Positions 60,845 to 64,000 of a DNA stretch of 64,000 nt are shown here, piece by piece. The position numbers and the translations under genes were made by a program. This DNA is from Gordonia sp. OPL2 (GTDB lineage Bacteria > Actinomycetota > Actinomycetes > Mycobacteriales > Mycobacteriaceae), in contig NZ_RKME01000013.1 in assembly GCF_003797825.1 (NCBI RefSeq), positions 1 to 64,000 of the forward strand. The letters are read 5' to 3'. How positions within the stretch are numbered: position 1 is the first letter of the stretch; each line of letters starts with the position of its first letter. Below the pieces are notes generated by a model. That model searched no databases. It was given only the letters and a program-made list of their open reading frames with translations, and was not told the origin of the DNA.

Positions 60845-62254
60845 ATGTCCGACAGCAGCATGTCCGTCTTGCAGAACTACATCAACGGCGAATTCGTCGC
60901 GTCCACCTCGACCGAGACCATCGACATCGTCAATCCCGTCGACGAGTCCGTGGTCGCGGTGTCGCCGGTGTCCACCGCCGCCGACGTCGACTCGGCCATG
61001 GAAGCGGCCGCCGCCGCGTTCCCCGGCTGGAGCCAGACCACCCCGTCGGAACGGCAGAAGGCGTTGCTGAAGTTCGCCGACGCGATCGAGGCCGCATCGG
61101 ACGAGCTGGTGGCGGCGCAGGCCCGCAACACCGGTCAGCCCGGGGAGCAGATCGCCGACGAGGAGGTCACCGTCGGCGCAGACCAGGTGCGCTTCTTCGC
61201 GGGCGCAGCACGGATGCTCGAGGGCAAGTCCGCAGGCGAGTACATGACCGGCCATACCTCCTTCGTCCGCCGCGAGCCGGTCGGTGTCATCGGACAGGTG
61301 ACCCCGTGGAACTACCCGCTGATGATGGCGATCTGGAAGATCGCCCCGGCCATCGCCGCCGGCAACACGGTGGTGCTCAAGCCGTCGGACACGACGCCGG
61401 AATCCACGCTCGCGCTCGCCGAGGCGAGCAAGGGCATCCTGCCGCCGGGCGTCCTCAATGTCGTCCTCGGCAACGGTGAGACCGGCGCCGCGGTCGTCGG
61501 GCATCCGACACCGCGCATGGTCTCGATCACGGGGTCGGTGCGGGCCGGGATCGCGGTGGCCGTGTCGGCCGCGCAGAACCTCAAGACCGCGCACCTCGAA
61601 CTCGGCGGCAAGGCTCCGGCCGTGGTGTTCGCCGACGCCGACCTCGGCAAGACCGTCGAACCCCTTGCGGCTGCGGCGTTCTTCAACGCCGGCCAGGACT
61701 GCACCGCGGTCACCCGCGTCCTCGTGCACGAGTCCATCCACGACAAGGTCGTCGACCTGCTGGTGGAAGAGGCGAAGAAGGCGACGGTCCCACCGCTCAA
61801 CAACATCAACCACTTCGGCAAGGTGTCGTCCATCCTCGACAACATCCCTCCGCACGCGACCGTCGCCGCCGGCGGGAAGCGCAAGGGCGACAAGGGCTTC
61901 TTCATCGAGCCGACCGTCATCACCGGCGTCCGCCAGGACGACAAACTGGTGCAGGAGGAGACCTTCGGACCGGTCATCACCGTGCAGCCGTTCTCCGACG
62001 AGAAGCAGGCGATCGAGATGTCGAACGACGTCGCCTACGGTTTGGCGTCGAGCGTCTGGACCTCCGATCACTCGACCGCGATGCGGATGTCGGCCGCGCT
62101 CGACTTCGGATGTGTGTGGATCAACTGCCACATCCCACTGGTCGCCGAGATGCCGCATGGCGGATTCAAGCACTCCGGCCACGGAAAAGACCTGTCGCTG
62201 TACGGCATCGAGGACTACACCCGGGTCAAGCACGTCATGAGCAACATCGAGTAG
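60845..62254 (+). CDS. Gamma-aminobutyraldehyde dehydrogenase
   Basis: ATG at 60845 follows GAGGG; 469 aa. Aldehyde dehydrogenase fold with TPWNYPLMMAIWKIAPAIAAGNTVVLKPSD, catalytic Glu in LELGGKAP, catalytic Cys in NAGQDCTAVTR, and PHGGFKHSGHGKDLSLYGIEDYTRVKHV at the end, typical of the PatD/YdcW branch. Oxidises 4-aminobutanal to GABA. First of the run with gabT (26-base gap) and the amine oxidase, giving an amine-to-GABA-to-succinic-semialdehyde path. Confidence 0.88.
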   Translation: MSDSSMSVLQNYINGEFVASTSTETIDIVNPVDESVVAVSPVSTAADVDSAMEAAAAAFPGWSQTTPSERQKALLKFADAIEAASDELVAAQARNTGQPGEQIADEEVTVGADQVRFFAGAARMLEGKSAGEYMTGHTSFVRREPVGVIGQVTPWNYPLMMAIWKIAPAIAAGNTVVLKPSDTTPESTLALAEASKGILPPGVLNVVLGNGETGAAVVGHPTPRMVSITGSVRAGIAVAVSAAQNLKTAHLELGGKAPAVVFADADLGKTVEPLAAAAFFNAGQDCTAVTRVLVHESIHDKVVDLLVEEAKKATVPPLNNINHFGKVSSILDNIPPHATVAAGGKRKGDKGFFIEPTVITGVRQDDKLVQEETFGPVITVQPFSDEKQAIEMSNDVAYGLASSVWTSDHSTAMRMSAALDFGCVWINCHIPLVAEMPHGGFKHSGHGKDLSLYGIEDYTRVKHVMSNIE

Positions 62255-62279
62255 CGAGTCCGATCGAAGTGAGGCGACG

Positions 62280-63629
62280 ATGACCACCACCCACCGGCTA
62301 CCGCAGAAGCGTCACCTGGTCACCGAGCTGCCCGGGCCGCGATCGTCCGAGCTGACGACACGCCGCAGATCCGCGGTGGCCGCCGGGTTGGGGTCGGCCG
62401 TCCCCGTCTACGCCGTCGACGCCGACGGTGGGATCATCGTCGACGTCGACGGCAACTCACTCATCGACCTGGGCTCGGGCATCGCCGTCACCACCGTCGG
62501 GGCGAGCAACCCGGCGGTCGCCGACGCCGTCGCCGAGCAGGCGCATCACTTCACCCACACCTGCTTCATGGTCACCCCGTACGAGGGGTACGTGGCCGTC
62601 GCCGAGAAGCTCAACGAGCTCACCCCCGGCGATCACGAGAAGCGGTCGGCGCTGTTCAACTCGGGTGCCGAGGCCGTCGAGAACGCGGTGAAGATCGCGC
62701 GATTGGCCACCGGCCGTCCCGCCGTCGTCGCATTCGACCACGCCTACCACGGGCGCACCAACCTGACGATGGCGCTCACCGCGAAATCGATTCCGTACAA
62801 GCACAATTTCGGACCGTTCGCCCCCGAGGTCTATCGGATGCCGATGAGCTATCCGTACCGCGATCCCCTCGGCACCGACGGTGTCGCCGCCGCACAGCGC
62901 GCCATCAGCATGATCGACAAACAGCTGTCGGCCGACAGCGTCGCGGCGATCATCGTCGAGCCAATCCAGGGCGAGGGCGGATTCGTGGTCCCCGCACCGG
63001 GTTTCCTGCCCACCCTCGCCCAGTGGTGCCGGGAGAACGGCGTCGTGTTCGTCGCCGATGAGGTACAGAGCGGGTTCTGCCGGACCGGCGACTGGTTCGC
63101 CTGCGATCACGAGGGCGTCATCCCCGACCTGGTCACCATGGCCAAGGGCATCGCGGGTGGGATGCCGTTGGCCGCGGTGACCGGCCGTGCCGACCTGATG
63201 GATGCCGTCCATCCGGGCGGCCTGGGTGGGACCTACGGCGGGAACCCCGTGGCGTGTGCAGCGGCACTCGCCGCGATCGAGACGATGCAGACCCTCGACC
63301 TCGCCGGCCGCGCTCGTGAGATCGGCGAAATCGTCACGGCTTCACTGTCGTCGACAGCGGAGTCGCTGGCGGCGTCCGGCCGCGAGGTGATCGGCGAGAT
63401 CCGCGGCCGCGGCGCGATGATCGCTGTCGAACTGGTGAAGCACGGCACCAGCGAACCCGACCCGGAGTTGGCCAAGGCGGCTGCCGCCCACGCGATCTCC
63501 CGGGGAGTCGTCGTACTGACCTGTGGCACCTACGGCAACATCCTGCGCCTGTTGCCTCCGCTGGTCATCGGCGACGACCTGCTCAGAGAGGCCCTCACCA
63601 TCCTGGGCGAAGCGCTCGCCGCCGGCTGA
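62280..63629 (+). CDS. gabT: 4-aminobutyrate--2-oxoglutarate transaminase
   Basis: This 449-aa protein starts at ATG. Class III aminotransferase: FNSGAEAVENAVKIAR, FDHAYHGRTNLTMALTAK, IIVEPIQGEGGFVVPAPGFL, the PLP-ring Asp in FVADEVQSGFCRTG and catalytic Lys in TMAKGIAGGMPLAAV, plus GGTYGGNPVACAAAL. These features fit bacterial GabT. Converts GABA to succinic semialdehyde. Follows the dehydrogenase in the same transcript. Confidence 0.92.
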   Translation: MTTTHRLPQKRHLVTELPGPRSSELTTRRRSAVAAGLGSAVPVYAVDADGGIIVDVDGNSLIDLGSGIAVTTVGASNPAVADAVAEQAHHFTHTCFMVTPYEGYVAVAEKLNELTPGDHEKRSALFNSGAEAVENAVKIARLATGRPAVVAFDHAYHGRTNLTMALTAKSIPYKHNFGPFAPEVYRMPMSYPYRDPLGTDGVAAAQRAISMIDKQLSADSVAAIIVEPIQGEGGFVVPAPGFLPTLAQWCRENGVVFVADEVQSGFCRTGDWFACDHEGVIPDLVTMAKGIAGGMPLAAVTGRADLMDAVHPGGLGGTYGGNPVACAAALAAIETMQTLDLAGRAREIGEIVTASLSSTAESLAASGREVIGEIRGRGAMIAVELVKHGTSEPDPELAKAAAAHAISRGVVVLTCGTYGNILRLLPPLVIGDDLLREALTILGEALAAG

Positions 63630-63731
63630 CGGTCTCGAGCCATCGGCCGCTCGCCATCCTGCCCCGACCAGTCCTGCCCGCCCGCACACCCGTCGACCTC
63701 CCGCCCGCCAACCCCGTGAGGAGTTCCACCG

Positions 63732-64000
63732 ATGACCGACACCGTCCCCGCAGCAACGGATTTCGCGCATCCCCTCGATCCGCTCGGCACCGATGAGTTC
63801 CGCGCGGTCACCGCGATCCTGGCCCGGGAGCAGGGAGTCGGCGACGGCTGGCGCATCGCGTCGATCGAACTGGCCGAACCGAGCAAGGCCGAACTGGCCG
63901 CCTACGCCGCGGACGGTACGGTCCCGGCACGCCGCGCGATCGTGATCTGTCTCGACTCGGGCGAGAACGCCACCTACAAGTCGTTCGTGTCGCTCTCCGA
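63732..64000 (+). CDS. Copper amine oxidase (primary-amine oxidase), 5' part only
   Basis: ATG at 63732 follows GAGGAG; 89 codons are in the window and the gene runs off the end. The N-terminal HPLDPLGTDEFRAVTAIL and WRIASIELAEPSKAEL, then RRAIVICLDSGENATYKSFVSLS, match the N2/N3 domains of actinobacterial copper amine oxidases. The enzyme oxidises primary amines to aldehydes, which fits the dehydrogenase and transaminase just upstream. The TPQ active site lies outside the window. Confidence 0.82.
   Translation, partial: MTDTVPAATDFAHPLDPLGTDEFRAVTAILAREQGVGDGWRIASIELAEPSKAELAAYAADGTVPARRAIVICLDSGENATYKSFVSLS

Noticed and set aside
60578..62290. 570-codon minus-strand frame
   Set aside because: Antisense of the aldehyde dehydrogenase gene, which has all catalytic motifs.

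Overview
The window is high-GC actinobacterial DNA. Gene content and order point to a mycolic-acid actinomycete (Mycobacteriales), most likely Gordonia or a close relative. The run hemL / phosphoglycerate-mutase-like / TlpA / CcdA / ResB / CcsB matches the Mycobacterium tuberculosis Rv0524-Rv0529 order. menA, bldC and a cds1-type cysteine desulfhydrase also have close mycobacterial counterparts. Genus assignment is an inference. Bases 4-37 are a Nextera sequencing adapter, so the window starts at the end of a draft contig and genomic sequence begins near base 38.

Layout. 0-8 kb: a Rieske oxygenase, a GlsB/YeaQ stress membrane protein with a SigF-type promoter, a co-directional run (DAACS carboxylate carrier, DJ-1/PfpI protein, cyclase-type hydrolase), DoxX and a DUF2235 hydrolase. 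8-16 kb: a frameshifted duplicated-domain gene, rsgA, an ANTAR regulator, Hsp20 with a CIRCE operator, small envelope/stress proteins and a phospholipase-D-like enzyme. Two short transcription units with matching ECF-sigma promoters, a 61-nt conserved block and strong hairpins lie at 9.4-9.7 and 11.3-11.7 kb. 16-28 kb: an SDR gene behind a TPP riboswitch, two GH26-like lipoproteins, secreted proteins, an MFS exporter, a GMC oxidoreductase, a LysR/FUSC divergent pair and a secreted DUF1524/Excalibur nuclease-like protein.

28.8-33.3 kb is the main accessory stretch. It holds a retron: a 422-aa reverse transcriptase preceded by a 168-nt msr-msd-like RNA closed by 15-nt perfect inverted repeats. 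Divergent from it is a gene with two cold-shock-like domains, followed by a small membrane protein, a DUF6745 protein and an unknown protein.

34-50 kb: menA, a YdcF-type protein, a LuxR/two-component set with a kinase-less membrane partner, an SOS-box-controlled small gene, an HTH/Clp-N pair, an AbiEi/DUF559 protein, a MacB/FtsX-type ABC exporter, cds1, DUF4229 and bldC. Two families of intergenic palindromic repeats are scattered here. 50-58 kb: an EspR-like XRE regulator, the cytochrome c maturation (system II) operon with hemL, and a second DUF559 protein. 58-64 kb: a secreted SGNH hydrolase, a PucR regulator and a divergent amine-degradation run (gamma-aminobutyraldehyde dehydrogenase, 4-aminobutyrate transaminase, and the start of a copper amine oxidase) that would take primary amines or putrescine via GABA to succinic semialdehyde.
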